A DNA stretch of 64,000 bases from Flabesymbios commensalis (lineage: Eukaryota; Annelida; Polychaeta; Terebellida; Flabelligeridae), in NCBI GenBank assembly GCA_964017125.1, contig OZ024907.1:18119778-18183777 (forward strand), written 5' to 3'. Shown here in pieces: positions 47,931 through 57,760 of this stretch (position 1 is the first letter of the stretch; each line of letters begins with the position of its first letter). The translations under genes were made by a program, and so were the position numbers. Under the pieces are notes generated by a model that saw only the letters and a list, made by a program, of their open reading frames with translations, had not been told where the DNA came from and made no database searches.

Positions 47931-49592
47931 TGAATTAATTGAGTTTCAACCACACAATGTTTGTGTTTTTTTAACAATAAATATGTTTTTAATTGTTTTA
48001 ATGGTGTTGGTTTACTGATGATAGTTTCAGTTTGTTTCCCAATCATTGCACAAAACGCTGGATGCTGGATACATAAAAACACTATTCCAAAGAAAGGCAG
48101 TAAAGCAGGAGTTGTCGGTTATTACTGTGTCAGTAATATATATAACGTTTGGTTTATCCCCACGACATTAGCGGTATTACACATAAAGCAGTGGTCTCCA
48201 GGCAACAACATTAAGAGAAGCTAAATTACCCTTGTTTTTTCCTCGTTTTTGTCTGTCTATTTTTTTCTGGCAGACACATTAACACTGACATGGCCGTTTA
48301 TGAGAAAACCCGTGTTTCCTGCCTCTAAATAATAATGATCGTTCAGAAGGCATTAAGTCTCGGCCCGACGCCAATGAACTTCTTGACAGATGTGAAAACT
48401 CCATGTCGGCCTGATTACCTTAAGTCTATATACATCAAGTTTAAAAAATATGCCCAATAAATATTTCTAAAATACATTAAAACATTTTATAAACAGTTCT
48501 AAAAAATAAAAATAATATTTGAAAAAATTGATGTGTGCTGCTAGAATAATGGTACATTTTAAGAAACTCTTAATGAGATTGTGGGATTGTGAATGTCATA
48601 TGATGGACGATGGGGCCGCTGGTTTGTCTGCATTCTTCAGTGGATGCTGTCAGATGGTAGCGGGGGGTGGAGGGCAGTAGGCCTGGATAGAGGGAGCTCA
48701 GGGATTTAGCCCACATTCCCGTAGTGCCATTCCCTGCTCTCGCCATCTCCCCCTCGTCCCCTTCTACCCACATATTCACTTTACAGTCATTAACCTTTGG
48801 CGTCCTGATGTCGACTGTAATAGTACTTCTTTGTTTTATTTATCACTTGTGTGACGATAATATTTTAAACTGAGAATGTGTCCTAAATCGGTGACATTAA
48901 ATCTGTGACACTTGAAGTTGTGGGAGGGTGGAAATCAAACTTAATATAGTATAGAAGTTTGGGGGTTAACCGTTTACGCCTCGCAACTTTAAGTTTTCCG
49001 TTTCCATTTCGCAACACTAAAATTTCAGAGACCCAAATTCATCTTCAAAATAATTTAATATATATTGTATGTATTGTACATGATGTTTAGTCACAGAGCC
49101 CCTACCCTTTCGCATTCATATATAGACTCAGTGAAAAGACACTTCAATAGTCAGTAGATCAAAGCTGTAGAACGCGTATTCTTTCCTGCGTATATCTAAC
49201 GTTTATTTTTGCTCGAAGCTATACTTCTGCTAACCCAGGTAAAAAAGTAAATAATAAATAATTATAGTAAACAACCCACCATATGCTTTACATATTTTAT
49301 TAATTCTCATAATATTCGTTCTTATACAATCTTAAAACTATGTAAGCACTTATGACCATTTATTGGATAAACATTCTATCCCGAACCGATTTGTGTATAT
49401 TTTATTGATATATTTATCAGCTTAGCTATTTATTCTTTGTCCAGACAATATACTGTGCATGGTCTAATTATTCTGCCGTGTCTATTCTCTGTGTATTAAC
49501 ATTGTGTGTATTAATAGAATGCTGCATGCTGGAAGTGATCGTCGTCATTAGTTTTTTTTACGCACCCTTTAATCGCTATGAATATGCTAATG

Positions 49593-49738
49593 TTAACCCT
49601 TACAACGCTGAACTATTTTTGCATAAAGAATTTTTTTTCATTCTTTCAATGGAGGGACCGTCTTCCGACGTCAAAATCTGACGTCTACAGACGTCAGATT
49701 GTGACGTCTAAAGACGGTCCCCGCGCTGAAAGGGTAAA
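49593..49738 (-). mobile_element. Family C element with internal deletion, 0.4 kb before exon 3
   Basis: 146 bp: TTAACCCTTACAACGCTGAA, then directly the hairpin (GGGACCGTCTTCCGACGTCA) and GCGCTGAAAGGG. The whole middle block is missing while both ends and the hairpin remain. Confidence 0.75.
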
Positions 49739-50161
49739 CAATGTCCCGGGGATTGAAAGCTCATATCTACACTTGGCAGATATGGCCTTTAGAGCCGAGG
49801 AGGTGGTTTATTGATGATTGTAATGGTATTAAACAACTCGTGGGTTTATGTCAATTAAATACACTTTATTCATAATCATATGTCTGCTAAGGAATTGTGT
49901 CTACCACAAGGCAATTAAAATTTATAGAAAAGAAAAATTGCACAGTAAGGTATATGTTAAATAAATAATAACGTAATTATACATTTTTAATTGACATAGT
50001 TTGTTTTCAAAAACTACAAAATGCAATATCCTAAGGACATATCAATTATATTAACACACTATAATTATATAGGTAAAAACTAATTGTAATCATTTAATTG
50101 CATGTGAAAATAGTGGTTTTATTCACTGTTAATCTAATCATGTTATTATTTTATTTCCCAG

Positions 50162-50316
50162 GTTACGAAACGAACACAAATAACAGCACAAGCAGCACAG
50201 AAAACGGTGATAACGTATCCAGCCTTAACTGCCTATCTCAAATAGTAGACAGTATTAGCCCCACAAGTACCAGCGCCATGCTAAACAGTCTGTCTGTCAC
50301 GGAACGACCCTTATGA
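50162..50316 (+). CDS. MyoD: Myogenic regulatory factor, coding exon 3 of 3 (C-terminal helix III)
   Basis: Encodes the end of Gly338 to Leu388 and stop TGA (50314-50316). The acceptor TTATTTCCCAG precedes it. The key match is residues 357-370, SSLNCLSQIVDSIS, the amphipathic helix III of MyoD/Myf5 proteins (vertebrate MyoD has SLDCLSSIVERIS). In vertebrate MyoD this helix is needed for chromatin remodelling at silent muscle loci. A Ser/Thr/Asn-rich linker precedes it. Upstream of 50162 the same frame is open for 64 nt, which is intron. With exons 1 and 2 the coding sequence is 1167 nt including the stop. Confidence 0.93.
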
Positions 50317-50640
50317 GACACTATATAAGTGACGTAATGGAGGATTGCCCTGACAGATATATAGATGTCAATGCGGCAGAATGCTGCGAGAGACGGACCG
50401 TTACGAGACATTAAAATGGCGTATTGACATCGGAGTAAAAGTAGCCACTCGATTGAGTAGTAGATGGGATGCATACTGAAATGGCGTCATAATGTGCAAT
50501 AAGGACTGAATCTGCAGGAGACAGAAACATCACGGTGTGACTGAACACTTGTCATGAGGCAACAGTGACGTCATCGTCACTGTCCTATGATAACAGGAGT
50601 TCTATTCATTAATAAAATGATGTCTTCTTTTTCTAATTTA
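50317..50640 (+). other. Presumed 3' UTR of the MRF gene
   Basis: This stretch lies directly after the TGA stop. The first well-formed polyadenylation hexamer is AATAAA at 50611-50616, followed by T-rich sequence (TCTTCTTTTTCT), which suits a cleavage site near 50630. No repeat family was recognised inside it. Confidence 0.45.
50611..50616 (+). terminator. Candidate polyadenylation signal AATAAA
   Basis: Perfect hexamer 295 nt after the stop codon, with a T-rich downstream element. It is the first canonical hexamer in the 3' region. Confidence 0.45.
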
Positions 50641-51070
50641 TCATTATGATGTGAAATGAGAGGTGAATCTATCTGGATGTGACGGATCCATGGTTGTAAA
50701 ACAGTAAAAGGACGTTGTAATACACAATCACGACTGTACGTGGAGATCATTATGTCGTCATCATTTGTGCAATAAGAATACATTATTGAAACAGTGCCTT
50801 CAATAATATGGGGAATGTTAAAATCCCCCCACATAAGCACTTAATTATTGATTCACATAATATCTTAGACCTGGTGTTTAAAAATTAATTTCAATGCATT
50901 TGAAACACAAACAGTCATTATCAAGAGTTACGCTGACTTGTTTGTGTTCTTCTTAAAATATACCTATATAATATCACATGATTGTGTCGGGTCTAGAAGG
51001 GGGATCAGGGGGCTTTGACCCCCTCCCCCCTCTGTTATTAAGTGACCTCACAGCAAAAACAAAAACTTTC
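50641..51070. other. 3' flank, nothing recognised
   Basis: No gene found. A GC-rich foldback (AGGGGGATCAGGGGG / CCCCCTCCCCCCT) lies near 50997-51031. Confidence 0.45.
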
Positions 51071-51124
51071 AGCCAATGTTGGGTCGATGTTAGCCCATCG
51101 TCTGCGACGCTGGCTCAGCGTTAA
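51071..51124 (+). mobile_element. Family A copy interrupted by a TTAA element
   Basis: Left half GCCAATGTTGGGTCGATG with centre GTCTGCGAC. The right arm stops at GCGTTAA, exactly where the family B element begins. Confidence 0.65.
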
Positions 51125-51327
51125 CCCTTAGAAATCTGAACTATTTAATTTAAATTTTCAGTCACTAGAAGTTGTGTCTCGCTACCGCGATCCACAACTT
51201 CTAGCAACTGAAAAATGCATGAATTTGTGAAATTTTAGGTCTAATCTATCGCTGTATGTAAGTCTAAGGAATATTTCTCTGTTGAAAATTGGTTACTCGA
51301 TATTGACATGAGCACTCTAGGGGTTAC
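51121..51327 (+). mobile_element. Family B element joined to a family C element at one target site
   Basis: Starts TTAACCCTTAGAAATC inside a family A arm. Hairpin TCAGTCACTAGAAGTTGTG / CACAACTTCTAGCAACTGA. Ends CTCTAGGGGTTAC, whose TTAC also begins the next element. Confidence 0.7.
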
Positions 51328-51520
51328 CCTTTCAGCGCGCGGACCGTCAGACGTCTACAGACGTCAGATTCTGACGTCAAAGTCGGTCCCCGCATTGAAA
51401 GAATAAAGTATTTCTAATGGTCGTGGACACATAACATAGGTATTCAAATGAAGCGGAATCTATATATATAACTCATTTAAGATGACTTCAAATTGAAAAA
51501 AATCCTTTGGTCTGCATTAG
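51324..51520 (+). mobile_element. Family C element, 3' end missing
   Basis: TTACCCTTTCAGCGCGCGG, shortened hairpin (GTCAGACGTCTACAGACGTC), GGTATTCAAATGAAGCGG, then stops at CCTTTGGTCTGCATTAG. Confidence 0.7.
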
Positions 51521-52087
51521 ACCAGTAACGGGAGGTGTCTCACGCTGAGTCGATTCTGTCAGATGAAAACTTTCAGTCGCAGAAAGAGAATGGCGGAGCG
51601 TGGTCTCTGTAACATAGACCTATATATAAATATCACTAATTTTGCAGCTGAAAATTTCACAACTGACAGAATTGGTTAAATGAGAGGCCGGTATAGGGAA
51701 AAATAGACGCAGTTTCCAAGGTGACTAAAAATGGTTATTGATTTATTTTTAATGTAATTATCCATTTAAATGTGTTATAATTTATGTTTTTAAGAAATAT
51801 TGTCTTATTTCTGTTTTATCATCATCCATAATTTCTTCTTTGTGAATGAGTCTAGCACATGTAAATTACACTTGTAAGTTGATATCAGCCAAAAACACAC
51901 ACACCTGGAAAATCTATTTTCCTTGGCTCAGATAAAAAAGTCATTTTATTACACGTAATTTATTCGGAATGACAGACTAGAATGTTGCCTTGGGGGACGA
52001 GGTATCACTTGTCTTCTTATAATGAGGTATTTATCGTTCGCCGGAGGGAGCATCACTCCCAGTCCTTCCATGGAAACAACACACATT

Positions 52088-52158
52088 GGCCAAACATTGG
52101 CTCAATGTTGGACCAACGCTGACGCGTTGGGCCAACATTGAACCAAGTTTGGCAGTTT
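52088..52158 (+). mobile_element. Family A hairpin copy
   Basis: GGCTCAATGTTGGACCAACG and CGTTGGGCCAACATTGAACC flank a tiny CTGA centre. Confidence 0.7.
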
Positions 52159-52842
52159 TTTCACTCCGTCAAGACACTCCCTTCGAGCAATGATTCTCAA
52201 TTGATGTTTCTATCAATGCGTGAACTTACGCCCGTGTGAATATGTCCGCTTATTTAACGTGTTCAATTACATATCAATAATAAATCTAGGATACACAGAT
52301 GATAAAATGCTGACATTGACGTTTATTTTATGGATGTTTAAGCCGCATTATTTCATCTTAAGCATGCCTTCTGTCCACGCCAGCTGATTCAGTGTTTCAT
52401 ATTACATGAAAAAAATGAGAGATCAAATGGTGAATGTTTCTTCTGATTCATCTGCTAGCTTGGCATCCACGCTTACTATGTGCTCCATTAGGCCTCCTAC
52501 GACCTCGGCCAGCCCCTACCTGACGTATTAGGCCTCTTATGACCTCGGCCTGCCTCTGTATGACGTATGTGGTTATGTAACATGCAGATAATCTAGGGGC
52601 TGACTCTCCTTTCTAAAACTAAATTACCTCAACATCGATCGAAATTGCGGTATCTGACACTCAAAATTTAAAGCACCCCCCCCGTTTAAATTCTGGATCC
52701 GCCCCTGAGTCTATTAGGTTGTTGTCCCATAATCATCAACAAATAGACACTCCCAAGTGATTTCTGAATCCTATAATATTTCAAAAACCTGTCAACACAT
52801 TGATATTTATCCTTGAGCATCTGCTCTCCATCAAAACTCAAT

Positions 52843-53152
52843 TCATACTGCATTTTCCAATGAAAGAGGAATAGCACCAACACTCCCACTAGTACTGTCT
52901 TTGATTAGTATTTTGCTATTATAGAGTGAAGCGAGCGACAAATTGGTTGTCTTGCTCACGCCAGTTGTTGTGGAAGCAGATGTTTTGCCCGGATCTCCTT
53001 TCTTATCTACCGTGAAATCTGCTCTCGTGACCTCCACGACCTCTCCCTGGTTACCGCTCTGCCACGCGAGATCTCGTCCAAACCTCACCAGAGGGTGAAA
53101 CTATCTAATTTGTCACGGAGCTGAGCCAGAGGAGCTGAGCGGTGACAATTTA
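52843..53152 (-). other. Unassigned minus-strand open frame and flanking foldback
   Basis: An 81-codon frame at 53088-52843 (MRFGRDLAWQSGNQGEVVEV...DPGKTSAST) has a mixed, protein-like composition, unlike the AT-rich chance frames nearby. I do not recognise a family, and no splice partners are evident. An inverted repeat (TTTGTCAC...AGCTGAG / CTGAGCGGTGACAA) lies just upstream at about 53111-53152. It could be an exon, a transposon remnant or chance. Confidence 0.2.
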
Positions 53153-53467
53153 GACTGAAAACAGGCAATATTCGCTAGGTGTCGTGGCGTCTGAAAATAC
53201 CTTCATTTTTCTCCATGTGTTTCAAGCTAATGCAATCATTTTTTCTTGTCGGCCAATCGTCGCTGATACTGACCCAATGTTGTAGAAGCGTTACGACAAA
53301 ACGTCTTGACTTGGGATGATTCTCTGGGACTTGGTGGGTTATTAAAACCATATGGCTTATCATCCACACTCAGCGACCTGTCATTTTACATTTGAGTTAC
53401 TTTCTCAAGGGCTGCCGTTTGACCTCTGAGACCATCACAGACAAAACATGAAAATGTCCCAGCGCTG

Positions 53468-53522
53468 GTTCAATGCAGGGTCAACGTCTTTGACGTTGGG
53501 CCAGTATTGAATCAACGTTAGT
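53468..53522 (+). mobile_element. Family A hairpin copy
   Basis: GGTTCAATGCAGGGTCAACG and CGTTGGGCCAGTATTGAATC around TCTTTGA. A further fragment lies at about 53255-53300. Confidence 0.55.
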
Positions 53523-54113
53523 CGCTGGTCAGTCACAGATCACTCGGCAAGTTTCACATATTATATTCCCCTATTTATCGCTCTCCATCATGAAGACAGA
53601 TGATAATCTGACATCTCGCCAAAGCCACGCACCGAGAACACGCCGCGATTAGGCTTACAATCTGATGAACATAACCATTTTGACAGACGAAAATGCACTA
53701 AGAATTGGAACCAAATTGACTTTCAACTATTTAGGAAATTGTAAAAACATAATTTGTGATTTCGCTCGTATCTTAAATCAGATTTCTATAGATTATTATC
53801 TAAAAATTGTTTTCCTTACATTTCTTTGTGCAGTTTCTATGTTAGGTATGAAATATCACACGCATAGATTATTACAGCATGTTTAGAATCATATTCCATA
53901 CAAACATGATATGATCCAACATTGGATATAGCGCCCACCTTTGATCTGTTTTTCTATGTGCTATAGGCTTATAAACTTACAAGCTACTTTTACTGGGGAC
54001 AGAGAGAGTGAACTGGTGCTAAAATCAGTTGGTATAAAGCCATGTTTTAACGAAGCCATCATTAAATTGATTACTATGACAACGATATAGATAATCAGAA
54101 CCACACTGTCATG

Positions 54114-54174
54114 CAAAGGCAAACAGCAGTAACTGCTTACTTTTCAAGTAAGCAGTTACTGCTGTTTGCCATTG
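54114..54174 (+). mobile_element. Family G palindrome, near-perfect copy
   Basis: GGCAAACAGCAGTAACTGCT pairs with AGCAGTTACTGCTGTTTGCC across TACTTTTCAAGTA. The flanks GTCATGCAAA and ATTGCAAATA are also similar. Related copies at 29503, 61887 and 62095. Confidence 0.75.
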
Positions 54175-54304
54175 CAAATAAATACTTACTATCTTGCAGG
54201 GTTGGCAGTCGCTCCTCGTCGAGCTACCAGTTCGTCCCGCTATCTGTAATCATGTTTCAAATAAACACAATGTTTATTTTCCGTCCACTGATAAAATATA
54301 GAAT

Positions 54305-54778
54305 ATAGTGCAGAACCTCCATAAGCGAGAAGTAGTCTTAGACCACCTGTATCTGGATGGCAGTATCATTGGATTCATATCTCCAAGAGGTTTTATTGGC
54401 CTAATTCAACCTACTCACTAATTCATTCATTATTTCATTAGTTCGTTCCTTTCTGTTCATTCATTTATCTATTCGCTCTTACCTTAATCCATTTAATTCA
54501 TTCATTCATTCATTCATTCATTCATTCATTCATTCATTCATTCACTCATTCATTCATTCATTCATTCATTCATTCATTCATTCATTTATTCATCCCTTTA
54601 TTCATGCATTTATTCATTCATTTATTCATTCATTCATTCATTCATTCATTCATTCATTCATTCATTCATTCATTCATTCATTCATTCATTCATTCATTCA
54701 TTTATTTATTCGTTCGTTCATTCATTCATTCATTCATTCATTCATTCAATTATTCATTAATCCATTCATTCATCAACT
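54305..54778 (+). mobile_element. Decayed SINE with long (ATTC)n tail
   Basis: The body (54305-54415) keeps AGAACCTCCATAAGCGAG, GACCACCTGTATCTGGATGG and AAGAGGTTTTATTGGCC. The tail array runs 54416-54778 with several ATTT and GTTC variants. Confidence 0.6.
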
Positions 54779-54997
54779 CACCATTCAATCTCCAGTGGGG
54801 GGGGGGCTGGAGTTTTTTTGAAATAAATAATTTCGGGCACACTTTGCGTGAAATTTAATTTACGCCCAGAACTGCTAAATATAAACATGTATTAAAATTT
54901 GAAACTTTTAGCGCGCTGCCGAGCCGGGTTGGAATAAATAATTTGTCCGCGACAAAAACTCCAGCCCCCCCCCCCCTCCCCTGGAGATTGAATGGTG
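54779..54997 (+). mobile_element. Inverted-repeat element with G/C homopolymers in its arms
   Basis: Left arm CACCATTCAATCTCCAG, a G-run, CTGGAGTTTTT. Right arm AAAAACTCCAG, a C-run, CTGGAGATTGAATGGTG. Total about 219 bp with an AT-rich middle and no open frame. Both arms also carry AATAAATAATTT as direct copies. Confidence 0.65.
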
Positions 54998-55005
54998 GCC
55001 CCCTA

Positions 55006-55442
55006 ACACTGTGTTGGAACAGGGGCCTACCTCTCTCGACCAATGACTTACTAAAGATCTAGGTCATCCTTTTAAAAGACGCCATTCATTCATTCATTCT
55101 TTTAATCAGTCATTCGATCATACCATCCGCTGCACGTGAACGTTCGGTGTTTGTGGAGAGCACAGGAGGGCAGGGAAAATCGGAAATACTGGATTTCTGG
55201 GTTTATGGAGAGCTTGGTGGAGTGGGAGAGAAGAGCTGCTCAAGCCATGAGTACACAGTCATGAAGCGTGAAATGAGCATCAATCCATCACTCTTATCTC
55301 TCACTGACTCAGAGTAGAGCTCTAGAGATGACACAACATAAACTCACTCCCAGCATAACACTGTGTTGGAACAGCGGCCTACCTTAACTCTCTCGACCAA
55401 TGACTTACTAAAGATCTAGGTCATCCTTTTAAAAGACGCCAT
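55006..55442 (+). repeat. Roughly 80-bp direct duplication flanking about 270 bp
   Basis: ACACTGTGTTGGAACAG...CGACCAATGACTTAC...AAGATCTAGGTCATCC...AAAGACGCCAT occurs at 55006-55087 and again at about 55360-55442. The second copy carries TTAA after GGCCTACC. A short ATTC run begins the spacer. Confidence 0.8.
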
Positions 55443-55761
55443 CGATATTTTTCAACCAATCACATGCCAGACATCCAGGTCATAATAAAAATATCTCTTC
55501 AACGTATGTCTTACTGTCACACTTGAAATCACAGTGCCTTGCAATCCCGCAATTCCCAATGAGTGTTCTTATAATGAGCTTAGATGACGTTAGATGATAC
55601 CACTGTATTATATATATACACGTCTATTCTAGGCACGTAGGATGCACATACAAAGTATCGTAATCGTCACCGCAGTAAAATGTTTATTGGCAGTTGAACA
55701 TCACGTGACGGGATATCAAACGTCATTGCGTGTTGATGGCTGCGGAGAACTAGACTTGGCT

Positions 55762-55855
55762 CTTTAACCCTTTCACCACTGAAGCCCGTTTTTATGTGCT
55801 GAATGCCATAGCATTCAGCACATAAAAACGGGCTTCAGTGGTGAAAGGGTTAAAG
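55762..55855 (+). mobile_element. 94-bp near-perfect palindrome with TTAA-CCCTTT ends
   Basis: CTTTAACCCTTTCACCACTG at the left mirrors CAGTGGTGAAAGGGTTAAAG at the right, and the arms meet at GAATGCCATAGCATTC with a 4-nt loop. Its ends resemble families B-D, so it may be a minimal foldback of that group. Confidence 0.7.
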
Positions 55856-55948
55856 AACACGTTGTTTATTTAGTCACATAATTCTGCAAATTATACCAAA
55901 TGTGTGGCTTAGTGCCTTGACGTGTCTTTAAAGTAGAGCATGAAATGT

Positions 55949-56032
55949 ATATTGTCCACCCTGGAGGTGAAAGGGTGGATCTGCCACTATACAAAGTGGC
56001 AGATCCACCATTTAATCTCTAGGGGATAATAT
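55949..56032 (+). mobile_element. Family E palindrome with matched substitutions
   Basis: GGTGGATCTGCCACT pairs with AGTGGCAGATCCACC, against GTATC/GATAC in the other copies. The G/C change is present on both arms. Outer arms are ATATTGTCC / GGATAATAT. Confidence 0.75.
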
Positions 56033-56246
56033 GTAACAAGTCCTAACGGACGTGTTAACATCAATATATCAATTTGAGACATATCATTAAATCGTCTGTA
56101 ATCACTTCATTTTCATTATTATGCAAATTATCATCACAACAAACTGTTATTCTATTACTATGTTACGACATGAATGCAGATGTACATAGAAGTTATTATA
56201 TTCCTGTACACATATCCTGTACATATGTATGTATATCATCATACTG

Positions 56247-56296
56247 ATAATAAAGGTCCCTCCTGCCACATAGCAAGTATAGAAGGGACCTTTATT
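56247..56296 (+). repeat. Short inverted repeat
   Basis: AATAAAGGTCCCT / AGGGACCTTTATT with a 23-nt loop. Confidence 0.6.
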
Positions 56297-56639
56297 CTTG
56301 AGGAACTTGAAATAAATATTATGTACCGAATTCCATTAGTTTGTGTCTGTTATTTATATCTTAAGACATTTCAACATTATATTATATTGAATCGATTTTT
56401 TGTGCAAAAACTAACTTTTATTACGGTAGCTATTTTCACTGGGAGGAGTTGCAATAATAATACATGTATATTTTGCGCATATCCTGTCTATATACATCAA
56501 CATACAGAAAATACACTTGTTCAAAACATAACGTTTTCAAACGTGTACATTTTTCATTATTCAAAAAAACGGAATTGTCTACATGAGCACGACTACTACA
56601 TCTGCGGTGTGTACGGCTACCTGGCCTTCTTAACATGGC

Positions 56640-56848
56640 CTTCGTTTTTAGTTTATTTTATTAGCCGAGCAGATTACTGTTTTGGGGAACAAAATGTGTC
56701 TTTAAACATCAAGATTTGCAAATGTTTGGTCTCAAAATAAACGAGTAATGAGTAATGTTCACTTAGTTGAAGTTGTGGGACGCAGAGGCGAAACACAACT
56801 TCAAGTGGGTGAAAATTTATATTATTTAATTAACTCTCCAAGGATTAA
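56640..56848 (-). mobile_element. Family B element, inverted
   Basis: GTTTATTTTATTAG, AACATCAAGATTTGCAAATG, hairpin GTTGAAGTTGTGGG / CACAACTTCAAGTG, and end CCAAGGATTAA. It forms the C-terminal third of a spurious 188-codon frame. Confidence 0.6.
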
Positions 56849-56924
56849 AAAACTTTCACCTAATTCTTCTCATTCGCATTTCACAGAGAAAGAAATACAA
56901 TGACACATAGGTATAATGTATCCT

Positions 56925-57200
56925 GGGGCGGATCAAAGGGGGGTGGTTTGGGGGGGTTAACCCCTCCCCCCATCGAAAAAAATTCTTATTTTATTCAGGG
57001 TTTTCTTTATGAACTAGTTACACACTGAGGGACAAACAGTGCCCAAAATACCTTAGATAGCAGGAGAAAGCTTTTGAAAATCAAATATTTCCCCAGGGCG
57101 GGCTTTTCGGAGCCAGCGCTGTAGTGAAATATTCCTTTGTCAAGTTTTAACCACTCTCCCCCCCCCCGTCAGTGGAAAGCTAGATCCGCCCCTGATATCA
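56925..57200 (+). mobile_element. Possible DNA element with GGGGCGGATC ends
   Basis: ATCCTGGGGCGGATC at the left and GATCCGCCCCTGATAT at the right are inverted copies, about 275 bp apart. The interior has G/C runs (GGTTTGGGGGGGTTAACCCC) and no open frame. CAGGGGCGG-type ends occur in hAT-like elements, but target duplication is unclear. A lone GGATCCGCCCCTGAG end also sits at about 52695-52709. Confidence 0.45.
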
Positions 57201-57254
57201 AGGGGTCAATCAGAATGTCCCTTGTTATGGATCACACCCACTTTTATTCCATGG

Positions 57255-57425
57255 ATTTTATTAAATATACACCTTGCGCGACACACAACTTCAAGTATAG
57301 GTAAAAATAACTATTGATAACAAACATTTGCAAATGTTGATGTCCAAACACACATTTTCATTCCCAATATCAATGATTTTATAGACTAAAACAGATAAAA
57401 ACGACTTCAGTCGAGCTCAGCTACA
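57255..57425 (+). mobile_element. Family B remnant
   Basis: GCGCGACACACAACTTCAAG, ACAAACATTTGCAAATG, CATTCCCAATATC. The hairpin left arm is lost. Confidence 0.45.
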
Positions 57426-57547
57426 TTTGTCAGACACAGTCAGCGACTTTTTTTTGAAGTAGCTTTTTATATCTCGTGCAAAATAGCCTGACAAACATGA
57501 TAGAAATGTAACTCGATTTATTTATAAAACATAGGGAGGTCTGTATC

Positions 57548-57760
57548 GTAACCCTTTCAGTGCGGGGACCGTCTTTAGACGTCAAAATCTGATGTCTATG
57601 GACGTCAGATTCTGATATCTAAAGTCAATCCCAACACTGAAAGAATTAAAAAAATATATAAGTGTCGTAAACCCTTAGCAAAGGTATTCAAATGAAGCGG
57701 AAAATTAAAAAAAAACCTTTGGTCTCCATAGTTTATACAAAAATATTTGTAAGGGCTAAA
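57548..57760 (+). mobile_element. Family C element
   Basis: GTAACCCTTTCAGTGCGGGG. The right hairpin arm is decayed by CG-to-TA type changes (TCTGATATCTAAAGTC). AGGTATTCAAATGAAGCGG follows, ending at TTTGTAAGGGCTAA. Confidence 0.7.

Noticed and set aside
56174-56740. 188-codon frame
   Set aside because: Tyr/Ile/Cys-rich AT-driven composition; it crosses a foldback and its last third is a family B element read through.
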